Assembly (NCBI RefSeq): GCF_000422245.1
Contig: NZ_ATHI01000026.1
Coordinates: 372,001-436,000, forward strand
Origin: Alkalidesulfovibrio alkalitolerans DSM 16529
Lineage (GTDB): Bacteria; Desulfobacterota; Desulfovibrionia; Desulfovibrionales; Desulfovibrionaceae
Length of the DNA stretch: 64,000 nt
Direction: 5' to 3'
This document shows positions 19,970-28,424 of the stretch, piece after piece (within the stretch, counting starts at the first letter, position 1; each line of letters begins with the position of its first letter). A model generated the notes under the pieces. The model was not told the DNA's origin, did not search any database, and saw nothing but the letters and a program-made list of their open reading frames with translations. The translations under genes were made by a program, and so were the position numbers.

Positions 19970-19994
19970 CCAGTCGGCCCAAAAGGCCGACTGG
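19970..19994 (+). other. Intercistronic hairpin, symporter to receiver gene
   Basis: CCAGTCGGCC (19970-19979), a 5-nt loop and GGCCGACTGG (19985-19994) form a perfect 10-bp stem between the symporter stop and the next ribosome site, with no U-run. A different-sequence hairpin occupies the same place in the module at 33811-33837, so structure rather than sequence is kept. Confidence 0.7.
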
Positions 19995-20013
19995 CCCAAG
20001 AGGAGGATGCCAT

Positions 20014-20463
20014 ATGGTTCAGGAAAAGCCGAAACTCTTGCTTGTCGACGACGAGGAGCGGTTTCGCACGACCTTGGGAAAGCGTCTCGTCGAGGGAGGC
20101 TACGAAGTCTTGAGCGTGGGCAGCGGGATGGAAGCGCTCGAAGTTCTGGCTCGGACTCCGGTGGACGTTGTGGTTCTCGACATAAGGATGCCTGGCTTGA
20201 GCGGCATCGAAACCCTGGCCGAGATCCGCGAAAAGCACATCGGGGTCGAAGTCCTGCTCTTGACCGGCCATGCCGACGTGCCCTCCGCCGTGGAGGGAAT
20301 GAGGCTCGGCGCTTTCGACTACCTGATGAAGCCGTATGAGTTTCAGGGGCTGGTCGCGAAAATTCAGGATGCCTACGCGGTCAAGCTTGAGCGTGACGAG
20401 AGGATCCGCAAGGCCGAGGAACGCGCGCAACTCGACAAGCTCGAAAAAAGCATGCGTTTTTAG
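20014..20463 (+). CDS. Receiver-only response regulator, module 1
   Basis: A 149-residue single REC domain without output domain. It has the acidic pair (LLLVDDEERFR), phospho-acceptor Asp in VVVLDIRMPGLSG, Thr in LLLTGHADVPSAVEG, and Lys in FDYLMKPYEFQGL. The C-terminus is a charged helix (ERDERIRKAEERAQLDKLEK, then SMRF). The receiver resembles those of NtrC/DctD-type regulators, but the AAA+ and DNA-binding parts are absent. AGGAGG precedes the ATG. It follows the symporter by 58 bp. It probably works as a phospho-relay intermediate or by protein contact. Paralogues at 33855 and 34416 share the same tail, which may be the partner-binding element. Confidence 0.9.
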   Translation: MVQEKPKLLLVDDEERFRTTLGKRLVEGGYEVLSVGSGMEALEVLARTPVDVVVLDIRMPGLSGIETLAEIREKHIGVEVLLLTGHADVPSAVEGMRLGAFDYLMKPYEFQGLVAKIQDAYAVKLERDERIRKAEERAQLDKLEKSMRF

Positions 20464-20476
20464 GTCTTGCATCCAG

Positions 20477-20512
20477 CCATTTCCCCGTCGCGGCGCTCCG
20501 GCGGGGAAATGG
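20477..20512 (+). other. Hairpin after the first receiver gene
   Basis: CCATTTCCCCG (20477-20487) pairs with CGGGGAAATGG (20502-20512) across a GC-rich loop. There is no U-run. It could end the upstream transcript segment or stabilise its mRNA. Confidence 0.55.
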
Positions 20513-20543
20513 CGAATCCGATTCGGTGGATGGAGAGATGGGA

Positions 20544-20777
20544 ATGAAGGACGAAGCTTTTAGCAAGGAAATGCGGACGGGAACGGAAAAGGCTGCCCCT
20601 GAGCCCGGCGCCGCGTCCGAGTTTGTCCCGTTCAAGGCGCTTCATCACCTGCCTCGCGGCAAAAACGCCTGGAACCCCGCCATCCTGAAGAAGTGGTGGT
20701 TCTGGCCTGCGAGCGTGCTGGGTCTCATCCTTCTGAACGTGCTGTGCACGCTCGTGAGAACGCTTCTGGGCGAATGA
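20544..20777 (+). CDS. Small single-span membrane protein
   Basis: A 77-residue protein with a charged N-terminal half (MKDEAFSKEMRTGTEKAAPE) and one C-terminal membrane helix (WWFWPASVLGLILLNVLCTL, about 52-71), ending VRTLLGE. GGAG lies 8 nt before the ATG at 20544; two in-frame ATGs just upstream have worse spacing. It sits between two receiver genes in the same operon, and no counterpart is seen in the module at 31.7 kb. No family is recognised. An inner-membrane accessory or scaffold for the symporter or kinases is possible but is inference. Confidence 0.65.
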   Translation: MKDEAFSKEMRTGTEKAAPEPGAASEFVPFKALHHLPRGKNAWNPAILKKWWFWPASVLGLILLNVLCTLVRTLLGE

Positions 20778-20804
20778 CCCGGAGGAACCCAAGGAGAGCT
20801 TGCC

Positions 20805-21218
20805 ATGATGCCCGTTGCTTCCGGCCAAAACGCAGTGGTTCCCAGAATACTTCTGGTGGACGACGAAGAACGCTTCCTTCGCACCCTGGGCAAGCGCATG
20901 CTGGAACGCAATCAGAACGTCGTCACTGCGAGCAGCGGTCTGGAAGCTCTACGCATCGTTTCGGAGCAACCCATTGATGTGGTCGTTCTGGATGTGAAGA
21001 TGCCGGGTTTGGACGGCCTGGAAACCCTGACGGAGCTCAAGAAACGTCATCCAGAAACGGTGGTGATCCTGCTTACCGGGCATGCCTCGATCGAGATGGC
21101 CACCGAGGGGGTGCGCATGGGAGCGTTCGAGTATCTGATGAAACCCTGCGATGTGGACACCCTCATTGACCACATCGGAAGAGCATATGCCCAGAAGCTG
21201 GAGCGCAGGCGCGCCTGA
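20805..21218 (+). CDS. Receiver-only response regulator
   Basis: A 137-residue lone REC domain: ILLVDDEERFLRTLGKRM, phospho-acceptor in VVVLDVKMPGLDGLE, VILLTGHASIEMATEGV, and FEYLMKPCDVDTLIDHIG. It has no output domain. The C-terminal tail (YAQKLERRRA) is shorter than in the other island receivers, and MKPC replaces MKPY, grouping it with the receiver at 27420 rather than with the symporter-linked ones. AAGGAG precedes the ATG pair. It lies 27 bp after the small membrane protein gene and 48 bp before the second CBS gene. The likely donors are the two CACHE kinases downstream. Confidence 0.88.
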   Translation: MMPVASGQNAVVPRILLVDDEERFLRTLGKRMLERNQNVVTASSGLEALRIVSEQPIDVVVLDVKMPGLDGLETLTELKKRHPETVVILLTGHASIEMATEGVRMGAFEYLMKPCDVDTLIDHIGRAYAQKLERRRA

Positions 21219-21266
21219 TCACCGGGGCATTGGCGGCAATCAAGCCGGAAGACGTGGAGGAAGAAC

Positions 21267-21827
21267 ATGGAATCGATGACTGTCGAAAAACTGATGATAC
21301 CTGCCGAGCGATTCCCGAGGATATCCGAGGAGGAGACGTTCGGAACGGTGGTGAGGACGCTCAACCAATGCCACGAGGATTACAAATCGGGAAAAAGCGA
21401 ACAGTGCATCCTGCTGGTTCACGACGAGAGGGGTCGCGTCGTGGGGAAAATATCCCCCATGGACGTTTTGCGTGGGCTCGAACCCCAGTACTCGAAGATG
21501 GGCGAGGCCGTGGGCGCCCATACCCTTGGCGCCTCGTACGATCACATGATGCGCTCGCTCTTCGATCAAGCGACCCTGTGGACAAGGCCTCTCAAGGAAC
21601 TTTGCTCCAAGGCGCGCGACGTGAAGATCAAGGATTTCATCCGCCGTCCCACCGCCGCGCAGACGGTGGACATCACGGACAGCCTCGACCAGGCGGTGCA
21701 CCGTTTCGTCATGGGCCGCCACGATTCGCTGTTTGTCACCGACGGCGCGCAGCTTCGCGGGATGCTGTTGTTTTCCGACCTGTACGCGCACATGTCCAGA
21801 ATCATGAACGAGACCTGCAACCTCTAA
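21267..21827 (+). CDS. Stand-alone CBS-pair protein, module 2 (divergent copy)
   Basis: A 186-residue CBS-pair protein: VEKLMIPAERFPRIS to RVVGKISPMDVLRGLEP, then VKIKDFIRRPTAAQTV to QLRGMLLFSDLYAHM. It is clearly homologous to the module 1 and 3 proteins but much more divergent, with a different C-terminus (SRIMNETCNL). GGAGG precedes the ATG by 8 nt. It is followed by symporter 2 after a 69-bp gap. Divergence from the other two suggests a different ligand setting or an older duplication. Confidence 0.85.
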   Translation: MESMTVEKLMIPAERFPRISEEETFGTVVRTLNQCHEDYKSGKSEQCILLVHDERGRVVGKISPMDVLRGLEPQYSKMGEAVGAHTLGASYDHMMRSLFDQATLWTRPLKELCSKARDVKIKDFIRRPTAAQTVDITDSLDQAVHRFVMGRHDSLFVTDGAQLRGMLLFSDLYAHMSRIMNETCNL

Positions 21828-21896
21828 CACGACGGGATGGTTTCCCGCACAGCGGGAAAGGAGAAAGCGCAAACGTAATGAGAAGGGGTGTTCGAA

Positions 21897-23360
21897 ATGA
21901 CCGCTGAAGCCAAGAAAGCAGATTATAGAGATCGGCCTGAAGACGAACTCCTCGTGGAGGAGCATCCTTCCGGCCCCGAACAATCAGGCCGCAGCATAAT
22001 AATAAAAGTGCTGCTGGCCATTGCAGTGGGACTAGGCGTCTACGCCTTGCCTACACCGGATAATTTGTCTCCCGAGGGGCACAGATTCCTCGCGTTGCTT
22101 CTGTCCATCGTTATCCTGTGGGTTACGGAAGCCATACCGATCGGCGTCTCAGCGCTGGTCGCGGCGGCCGGATTGATCCTCTTCGGCATTCAAAGTCCTG
22201 GTGCGGCCTGGGCTCCCTTCGCCAGCCCGGCGGTCATGTTCGTGCTCATGATCGTCATGTTCGGCGTCGTGCTCAACGAAGTGGGCCTGGCAAACAGGAT
22301 CATGTATTACGTGTTCAAGATGGCGGGCACAGGAGTCAAGAAGCTCAGCTTCGTGTTGGCTGTTGGCTGTACGATGATGGCCACCGTTTTCCATGATGCA
22401 ACTGTCACGGTCATCATGATTTTCGCCTTGGTCCCGGTTTTTGTGTCCATGGGGATAACGCCCCTCAAAAGCAACAATCTTTCGAAGTTTTTTATAATTC
22501 TCATTCCCTTGGCATCATCGGCCGGCGGTTTCGGAACGCTGCTAGGCGGCGGGCGAAATCCCCTGGCTGTCGAAATATTGCAGTCGTTCACCAATGGCAA
22601 GGTCACGGTCGGCTTCATGGAGTACATCGTGATCCAGTTTCCTCTGGCCTTTCTGACCGCGGTGGCCACCTGGGGCGTACTCTGGCTGATCTTCAGGCCC
22701 AAGGAAAAGGAACTGCCCGCCGAGGTCATGATGGATAAGATGCCTCCCATGCGCGGCAAGGAACTTGGCGTGACGATCATTTTCACCCTCACGTTCATCA
22801 TGTGGACCCTTTCCGATCTCACCGGCTGGCATGTGAGCGTCGTGGCCGCCTTGGCGCTGGCCGGTTTCTGCGGCCCAAAGTTCATTTCCTTCAAGACGAT
22901 CTGCGACAAATTCCCTTGGGAATCCTGGATCGTCTTCGGCGCAGGCGTGTCAATGGGCGCGGCGATGTTGAGCTCCGGAGCCGGCCAGTACCTCGCCGAA
23001 GTCTGCCTGCCGCTTCTCGATGGGCAGCCCTCCTTCGTCGTCTTCTATGGCTTCGGCTTCTTCGGATCGTTCCTGTCGAGCCTCATGAGCAACTCGGCGG
23101 CGGTGGCCCTCACCCTGCCCATCACGTTGCCCATGGCCGAAATGATGAACATGTCGCCCCAGGCGGTGGCGCTGCTCTCACCGATCACGACCTCCTTCAT
23201 CATGCTGGTCATCGGCTGCCCGCCGACGATCATCGCCTACAGCACGGGCTACTTCAGCCAGATAGAATTCGTGAAGGTGGCCGTTCCCTGGTGTCTTACG
23301 TTGCTGCTCGTCTCCACCGTGGGAGTTCTCCTGTATTGGCCCATGATCGGATTCTATTGA
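21897..23360 (+). CDS. DASS/SLC13-like anion symporter, module 2
   Basis: A 487-residue paralogue of the symporter at 18501, colinear over the whole length: VTEAIPIGVSALVAAAG, FHDATVTVIMIFALVPVF, GGFGTLLGGGRNPLAVEI, MSNSAAVALTLPITLPMAEM, IGCPPTIIAYSTGYFSQIEF. The N-terminal tail differs (ADYRDRPEDELLVEEHPSGP) but keeps the acidic block before QSGRS. The HDATVT sequence again stands where an SNT motif is expected. The ATG at 21897 has AAGGGG 8 nt upstream; a GTG three codons earlier is an alternative start. No hairpin follows it and no receiver gene is attached, unlike the other two symporters. Substrate unknown; sulfate or dicarboxylate class is likely. Confidence 0.87.
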   Translation: MTAEAKKADYRDRPEDELLVEEHPSGPEQSGRSIIIKVLLAIAVGLGVYALPTPDNLSPEGHRFLALLLSIVILWVTEAIPIGVSALVAAAGLILFGIQSPGAAWAPFASPAVMFVLMIVMFGVVLNEVGLANRIMYYVFKMAGTGVKKLSFVLAVGCTMMATVFHDATVTVIMIFALVPVFVSMGITPLKSNNLSKFFIILIPLASSAGGFGTLLGGGRNPLAVEILQSFTNGKVTVGFMEYIVIQFPLAFLTAVATWGVLWLIFRPKEKELPAEVMMDKMPPMRGKELGVTIIFTLTFIMWTLSDLTGWHVSVVAALALAGFCGPKFISFKTICDKFPWESWIVFGAGVSMGAAMLSSGAGQYLAEVCLPLLDGQPSFVVFYGFGFFGSFLSSLMSNSAAVALTLPITLPMAEMMNMSPQAVALLSPITTSFIMLVIGCPPTIIAYSTGYFSQIEFVKVAVPWCLTLLLVSTVGVLLYWPMIGFY

Positions 23361-23860
23361 GAAAATAACGCCGGGACGGATGCAATGAACAAACAAAATG
23401 CGGAGCTGAACCTCAACGCGGCCGCGCGTCCCACTTCCTCGACGCGTCCACGCCCGTGTTCCTCACCCCAGGGGATTTCCTCGCGCCGCACTATGTCCTC
23501 GTCCGCTTTCGTTCGATCCGTCCCGGCGTTATTCAATATGCAATGCTTCCTCGGCCCGGACATCCGTGCTGTCTTCTTCAGGCATGTCCCGGCTGCAACT
23601 CCTCGAAGACGCACGTTCTTCGTCACTGCGCTTCCGGCGGCCTCCATGGTCGAAATCTTGGATTTCCCTCGTCGCGTTGCCATGGGTCGCAGAACACGCC
23701 TGCTGACCTTCGTTCATGATTCATGGAAGATGAAATTTGCTCGAACAAAATGTGGAAACGAGATGCTGCCACCAGGATATCGCACGACTGCGCCACACAA
23801 AGAATGGTCGGCTTGCATTTGCAATAGACAGTCAAGCAATGGGACAGAAACGAGGACAAT
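23361..23860. other. 500-bp gap without a convincing gene
   Basis: Short frames exist on both strands, but none has a family match, a ribosome site and consistent codon use together. The first 100 bp (from an ATG at 23385) look GC3-rich like coding DNA, then character is lost, which could mean a decayed gene. The last 150 bp are AT-rich and probably carry the promoter for the kinase genes that follow. Confidence 0.45.
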
Positions 23861-25549
23861 ATGCTGAATGCACTGTCGGACAACAAGAAGCGGCGCATAG
23901 TATTCACTGTTTTAGTATACATATTCATGCCTGCAATTTTTGTCGCCGCAGGCGCGTTCATTTATTCGATCAACGAAATTGACGGGGACACGCGCTCGCG
24001 ATTCAAAGAAAACATGGAGATCATGGCAAGAAAATACAAAAAGAATACAGACGTCAACATCAAGGATCTTTTGAGCATTGTGCAGTTCACATCCGACCTG
24101 CACTCGCTCGGTGAACTGAGGTCGCCGGAGAATCTTGCTTCCGTGTTCAGCAAGATGGATCGAGATTTTGACCATGTATTCGAGGATATCGGCATCCTCG
24201 GCGAAGATGGAAAGCACTTGGCCTATGTCGGCCCTCATGATCTCCTTGAAATGGATTACAGCAAGGAGGAGTGGTTCCTCGACGTAATGGAGAATGGCGT
24301 CACCGTCAGCGACGTTTTCCTCGGGTATCGCCGTTCTCCACATTTCATCATCGCCATAAAGAAAGAGAACGGCAAGCAGACTTGGGTCATGCGCGTCACG
24401 GTCAATGTCTTCTTGTTCAGTTCACTATTGGACAACATCCGCCTGGGGCGTACTGGCGAAGTGTTCATCGTTAACTCGGAGGGGGTGCTACAGACCAGAT
24501 CCCTCACTCACGGAGCGATTCTCCAGAAGGTTGACGATGCCCTTTTGCGTTCCATCTCGACTGGCGCCGACGGGTCCTTCAAGCGAGAGCTCCAGGGAGT
24601 TGTCTTTGACTACACGATCGCCAGGCTGACCTCCAAGTCAGACTGGTGGCTTGTGGTGCAACGAGAAGAACGTGAACTGAACCAAGCACTTCGGACGCGA
24701 ACCGCCAACTACGCCTTGCTTTTCGGCGTGTGCGTCCTTCTTCTGGCGGGAGCGGCGGTTCTGGGCCTTCGCCTCCTGCTCGCCCAGGTCGAGAAGATCG
24801 ACATGGAAAAGACGCTGCTGAACGATCAGGTCATCCAGTCGCAAAAACTCGCCGCCATCGGCCAGCTCTCGGCGGGCATCGCTCACGAGATCAACAACCC
24901 CCTGGCGATCATCGGCGAAGAGGCCGGATGGCTCCAGGATCTGCTCAAGCGCGAGACGATGGCCAGATTCGCGGAGATAGACGAATTTCATGACTCCCTG
25001 CGGGAGATAGTGACCCAGGCGGGGCGGTGCAGGGAAATCACGCACAAGCTCCTCAGCTTCGCACGCAAGATGGACTCCACGATTCGGGATGTGGATATGC
25101 ACACTCTCGTGTCCGAAGTCGTGGGCATGCGCGAGCGGGAAGCGACCCTGAACAACATCAGCATAGTCAAGGAGTTCGCCTCCGATCTCCCGATCATCCA
25201 CAGCGAGCCCTCGCTGTTACGCCAAGTCCTTCTCAATCTCCTGAACAACGCCATCGACGCCATTCACGGAGGCGGCCGAATCACGATCTCCGTCAGCAAG
25301 CTGTCGGAGGGCGGCATCACCGTGAGCATCAGCGATACGGGCATCGGGATCCCCAAGGAGAATCTGGACAAGATATTCGACCCCTTCTTCACCACCAAGG
25401 AGCCCGGACGAGGAACGGGTCTGGGATTGTCCATCTGCCATGGAATAATCCAGAAGCTGGGCGGTGAAATTTCTGTCCACAGCCAGCCGGGAGAAGGGAC
25501 CACATTCATCATCAACCTTCCGCAGGAAGCTCCAGCCGACATTCGCTAG
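23861..25549 (+). CDS. Sensor histidine kinase with periplasmic CACHE domain (kinase 1)
   Basis: A 562-residue NtrB/DctB-type kinase. Membrane helix IVFTVLVYIFMPAIFVAAGA (about 13-32), periplasmic double-CACHE-like sensor (about 40-285; VFLGYRRSPHFIIAIKK is the typical small-ligand strand region), second helix LLFGVCVLLLAGAAVLGLRL (about 290-310), HisKA with the phospho-acceptor in AGIAHEINNPLAII (about 340), then HATPase with LLNLLNNAIDAIHGG, DTGIGIPKENL and GTGLGLSI. It ends 67 bp before kinase 2, with the same architecture. Codon use is more AT-rich than in the flanking chromosome. DctB-like kinases sense transported anions in the periplasm, which fits a role beside symporters, but the ligand is unknown. 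No full-length DNA-binding partner is encoded nearby, only lone receivers. Confidence 0.92.
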   Translation: MLNALSDNKKRRIVFTVLVYIFMPAIFVAAGAFIYSINEIDGDTRSRFKENMEIMARKYKKNTDVNIKDLLSIVQFTSDLHSLGELRSPENLASVFSKMDRDFDHVFEDIGILGEDGKHLAYVGPHDLLEMDYSKEEWFLDVMENGVTVSDVFLGYRRSPHFIIAIKKENGKQTWVMRVTVNVFLFSSLLDNIRLGRTGEVFIVNSEGVLQTRSLTHGAILQKVDDALLRSISTGADGSFKRELQGVVFDYTIARLTSKSDWWLVVQREERELNQALRTRTANYALLFGVCVLLLAGAAVLGLRLLLAQVEKIDMEKTLLNDQVIQSQKLAAIGQLSAGIAHEINNPLAIIGEEAGWLQDLLKRETMARFAEIDEFHDSLREIVTQAGRCREITHKLLSFARKMDSTIRDVDMHTLVSEVVGMREREATLNNISIVKEFASDLPIIHSEPSLLRQVLLNLLNNAIDAIHGGGRITISVSKLSEGGITVSISDTGIGIPKENLDKIFDPFFTTKEPGRGTGLGLSICHGIIQKLGGEISVHSQPGEGTTFIINLPQEAPADIR

Positions 25550-25616
25550 AGAGCGGGCGATGAAAGGTGGCAACGTGACCGGTCGAACATCGCACGAGAC
25601 AAGGAAGGAATAAGAA

Positions 25617-27332
25617 ATGGCATACCATCCTTACTACAGTCCCTTTCGACGCAGGATGATACTGCTGATCATACTTGCCTCGCTGCTCCCCATAATGTTT
25701 CTTGCTTTTGCCTGGAGCAGCCACTTCCAATCCTCCTATTCAGAAAAGACGATCGCCCATGCCGAATCGTTGGTCGAACAGCACCGACAAAACGTGGACA
25801 TCTTCTTGCGACAGTGTCTGTCGGAACTGCAAATCATCGCAGACCTGGCAGGACAGGAAATGCTGCGTGACGGCGAGGTGCTCGAAGATCTGCTGACTAT
25901 CTTGCAAACTCGAAGCCAAGACGTTTTCGTGGATATAGGCGTGGTCTCGAGCGACGGAAGGCAGGTCGCCTATGCCGGTCCATTGCAGCTCGACGGCGCG
26001 GACTACTCCGAGGCCGAGTGGTTCAGGCAGGCCATGAACCGCCAGTCCTACATCTCCGATGTGTTCAGCGGACTGCGCGGGTCTCCGCATTTCATCGTCG
26101 CCGACCACAGAGTCTGGGGAGGACGTGAATTCGTCGTCCGGGCGACCATCGACTTTGCAACATTCAACGATCTCATCGATGACATCAGCCTTGGACATAC
26201 GGGATTGGCATATATTGTGGACCGAGCGGGCACGCTGCAGGTTCATGCTCGGCGCATGGAATTCACGCCAGATCCCCGCGAACTTCTGGAAATCATAAGC
26301 GAAAACGTCGGAAGCGCTGCAGGAATCGAACGGACCGCCGGGGTCGTTTCAACGATTCGAAAGAGCCCGGGAACCGGCAAGGATGTTCTGTTCGTCGTCG
26401 CCCCCCTCAAGGACGGCGACTGGCTCCTAGTTTTCCAGCAAGAGGCGGATGATGCCTTCGCCGCCTTGAAGACAGCCCGAATACTGGCACTTTCAGGCAT
26501 CCTGCTCACCGCTTTCGCCGTCGGAGCCATGGCCTTTGTGCTTTCCGGCCGCATGGTGCGCATGCTGCAGAAGATCGACAAGGAAAAGGAGACCATGAAC
26601 GAGCAAGTCATCAAGGCAGGCAAGCTGGCCTCCCTTGGCGAGCTCGCGGCGGGAATCGGTCATGAGATCAACAATCCGGTGGCGATCATGATGGAAGAAG
26701 CCGGCTGGGTGGAAGACATCCTGGCCGATGGAATCCAGACCGAGCAAGACAAGGCCGAGATCAAGCGCGCTTTGGCCCAGATACGTACCCAGGGTCGGCG
26801 CTGCCGCGAGATTACCCACAAATTGCTCACCTTCGCGCGCAAGCGGGAACCGTCGCATTCCGATGTGGATTTGAGCGCCCTCGTGCGCGAGATGGTCGAA
26901 CTCTCCCTGCAGCGGGCCCGCTTCGCCAATGTCGAAATCGTGCAGGATCTGGCCGAGAATCTGCCCCCCTTGTACGTTTCCTATTCCGAACTGCAGCAGG
27001 TGGCTTTGAACCTCATCAACAACGCCCTGGATGCGATGGAAGAGAAGGGCGGAGTTCTTACGCTTTCCACGATCCGACAGGGCGACAACCTGGTCCTCTC
27101 CGTCGAAGACACGGGACACGGGATTCCGAAGACCAATCTGAACAGGATATTCGATCCGTTCTTCACCACGAAGCCGGTCGGCAAGGGAACCGGGCTCGGG
27201 CTCTCCATCTGTTACGGAATAATTCAGAAGATGGGTGGGAAGCTCGAAGTCGCAAGTCGCGTCGGGCACGGCAGCAAATTTACGGTCAGTCTCCCGATAA
27301 GGGCAAAACGCCCGGAGGAAGATGAAGGATAG
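25617..27332 (+). CDS. Sensor histidine kinase with periplasmic CACHE domain (kinase 2)
   Basis: A 571-residue paralogue of kinase 1 with the same layout. First helix IILASLLPIMFLAFAW, periplasmic CACHE-like domain (VFSGLRGSPHFIVADH), second helix ILALSGILLTAFAVGAMAFV, HisKA phospho-acceptor in AAGIGHEINNPVAIM (about 350), and HATPase with ALNLINNALDAMEEKGG, DTGHGIPKTNL and GTGLGLSICYG. The ATG at 25617 has AAGGAA 7 nt upstream. It is followed by a receiver-only gene 87 bp downstream. The sensor halves of the two kinases differ far more than the catalytic halves, suggesting related but distinct ligands read by a shared set of receivers. Confidence 0.92.
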   Translation: MAYHPYYSPFRRRMILLIILASLLPIMFLAFAWSSHFQSSYSEKTIAHAESLVEQHRQNVDIFLRQCLSELQIIADLAGQEMLRDGEVLEDLLTILQTRSQDVFVDIGVVSSDGRQVAYAGPLQLDGADYSEAEWFRQAMNRQSYISDVFSGLRGSPHFIVADHRVWGGREFVVRATIDFATFNDLIDDISLGHTGLAYIVDRAGTLQVHARRMEFTPDPRELLEIISENVGSAAGIERTAGVVSTIRKSPGTGKDVLFVVAPLKDGDWLLVFQQEADDAFAALKTARILALSGILLTAFAVGAMAFVLSGRMVRMLQKIDKEKETMNEQVIKAGKLASLGELAAGIGHEINNPVAIMMEEAGWVEDILADGIQTEQDKAEIKRALAQIRTQGRRCREITHKLLTFARKREPSHSDVDLSALVREMVELSLQRARFANVEIVQDLAENLPPLYVSYSELQQVALNLINNALDAMEEKGGVLTLSTIRQGDNLVLSVEDTGHGIPKTNLNRIFDPFFTTKPVGKGTGLGLSICYGIIQKMGGKLEVASRVGHGSKFTVSLPIRAKRPEEDEG

Positions 27333-27419
27333 AGGGCGAACCTCTAGCAAAACAGGGATCAACGGCAAGCGAGGGCTCTATCGTGGACACTCCTGCCGAA
27401 AACAATGGAGGATTCAATC

Positions 27420-27848
27420 ATGAGCGTCAAAATTTTACTGGTTGATGATGAGCAGGGATTCGTCGAGACCATGGAGAAGCGCCTCACCAAGCGCGGAATC
27501 GAGGTCAAGACCGCCCTCTCCGGACAGGCGGCTCTGGAGGCATTGGCGGAGGGGGGCGTGGAGGTCGTGGTGCTGGATGTGAAGATGCCCGTCATGGACG
27601 GCATCGAAACATTGCGGCGCATCAAGGCCGAGTACCCGCTGACCGAGGTGATCATGCTGACCGGTCACGGGACAGTGGAAACCGCCATCGAGGGCATGAA
27701 GCTCGGGGCATACGACTACATGCTCAAGCCGTGCGAACTCGAAGAACTGATGGACAAGGCCAAGCTCGCGGCGGGCAGACGCCGTGAACACGAGCAGCGT
27801 ATTGTCGAGGCGCGGGCGCAGAGCATCGCCCTGAGACGCGGAGACTAG
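27420..27848 (+). CDS. Receiver-only response regulator after kinase pair
   Basis: A 142-residue REC domain: ILLVDDEQGFVETMEKRL, VVVLDVKMPVMDGIETL with the phospho-acceptor, VIMLTGHGTVETAIEGM and YDYMLKPCELEELMDKA. It has no output domain; the tail is REHEQRIVEARAQSIALRRG. The start at 27420 follows GGAGG by 8 nt; an ATG five codons upstream overlaps that site. With MLKPC and TGHGTVETA it is closest to the receiver at 20805. Position suggests it is the direct phosphate acceptor of kinase 2. A GC hairpin closes the gene, after which the IS remnant begins. Confidence 0.9.
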   Translation: MSVKILLVDDEQGFVETMEKRLTKRGIEVKTALSGQAALEALAEGGVEVVVLDVKMPVMDGIETLRRIKAEYPLTEVIMLTGHGTVETAIEGMKLGAYDYMLKPCELEELMDKAKLAAGRRREHEQRIVEARAQSIALRRGD

Positions 27849-27856
27849 CAACGAAC

Positions 27857-27897
27857 AGGGCTGGCCCGGCATCGACTCCCGTGGCTGGGCCAGCCCT
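27857..27897 (+). terminator. Hairpin at end of kinase/receiver operon
   Basis: AGGGCTGGCCC (27857-27867) pairs perfectly with GGGCCAGCCCT (27887-27897) across a 19-nt loop, 9 bp after the receiver stop. There is no U-run, so termination is likely but not certain. Confidence 0.5.
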
Positions 27898-27950
27898 TCC
27901 GGCATCCCTCCGCACCAAACCCAAAACCTCAAACAGAGTCGTGGGTCGCC

Positions 27951-28352
27951 ATGAATCATTCTGATTATGAACGGATATGGCAGATTGTCGGGCCGCTCCT
28001 GCCCAAGCCGCCGCCGCGTCCTCGCGGAGGGCGCCGCCGCCTGAGCAATAAATCCGTCTTGCGAGGCATACTGTTCGTTTTGGAGACGGGCACTCCTTGG
28101 GAGCATCTGCCGACGGAGATGGGATGCGGATCGGGAATGACGTGCCTGCGACGCCTTCGGGAATGGCAAAACACCGGAGTCTGGGATCTCATCAGAGCGG
28201 TGCTTCTTGCGGTGATGAAAGAGGCGCACCGGCTTGACTGGAATCGATTTGCGGCATGCCCCAACCCGAAGCCGGTTCCTCGAAGAAGCAAGAAACGGTT
28301 TGCAGGTCGAGTTGGGGAAAGCGGAGAAAAACGCAAAGAGATTTCAGCATAG
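27951..28352 (+). pseudogene. IS5-type (IS427-like) transposase N-terminal fragment
   Basis: The frame starts like the helix-turn-helix part of IS5-family transposases: YERIWQIVGPLLPKPPPRPR, GGRRRLSNKSVLRGILFVLE, TGTPWEHLPTEMGCGSGMTC, then LREWQNTGVWDLIRAVLLAV. It keeps this similarity to about residue 97 (RLDWNRF) and then runs into unrelated sequence. The DDE catalytic half (second frame in IS427 elements) is absent, so this is a dead remnant. It separates the kinase/receiver block from the PEP-synthase-like gene and shows past insertion activity on the island. Confidence 0.85.
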
Positions 28353-28369
28353 CCCTGTCAGTGACAGGG
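28353..28369. promoter_or_regulatory. Palindrome upstream of PEP-synthase-like gene
   Basis: CCCTGTCA, one central G, TGACAGGG form a perfect palindrome 55 bp before the next gene's start. It could be a repressor operator or a small hairpin. The TGACA half-sites are typical of dimeric regulators, but no family is assigned. Confidence 0.35.
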
Positions 28370-28424
28370 GCGAAATCGAAACGGAACCGTTGCGACCAAA
28401 GTTCTCACGTAATGCGAGAGGTTG

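Noticed and set aside
23809-23823. Sigma-54-like sequence CGGCTTGCATTTGCA before kinase 1
   Set aside because: The GG and GC elements are 9 bp apart, not 10, and TGGCAC is not matched.
23385-23867. 160-codon plus-strand frame before kinase 1
   Set aside because: Composition changes along its length, no family or ribosome site is recognisable, and it overlaps the kinase start.
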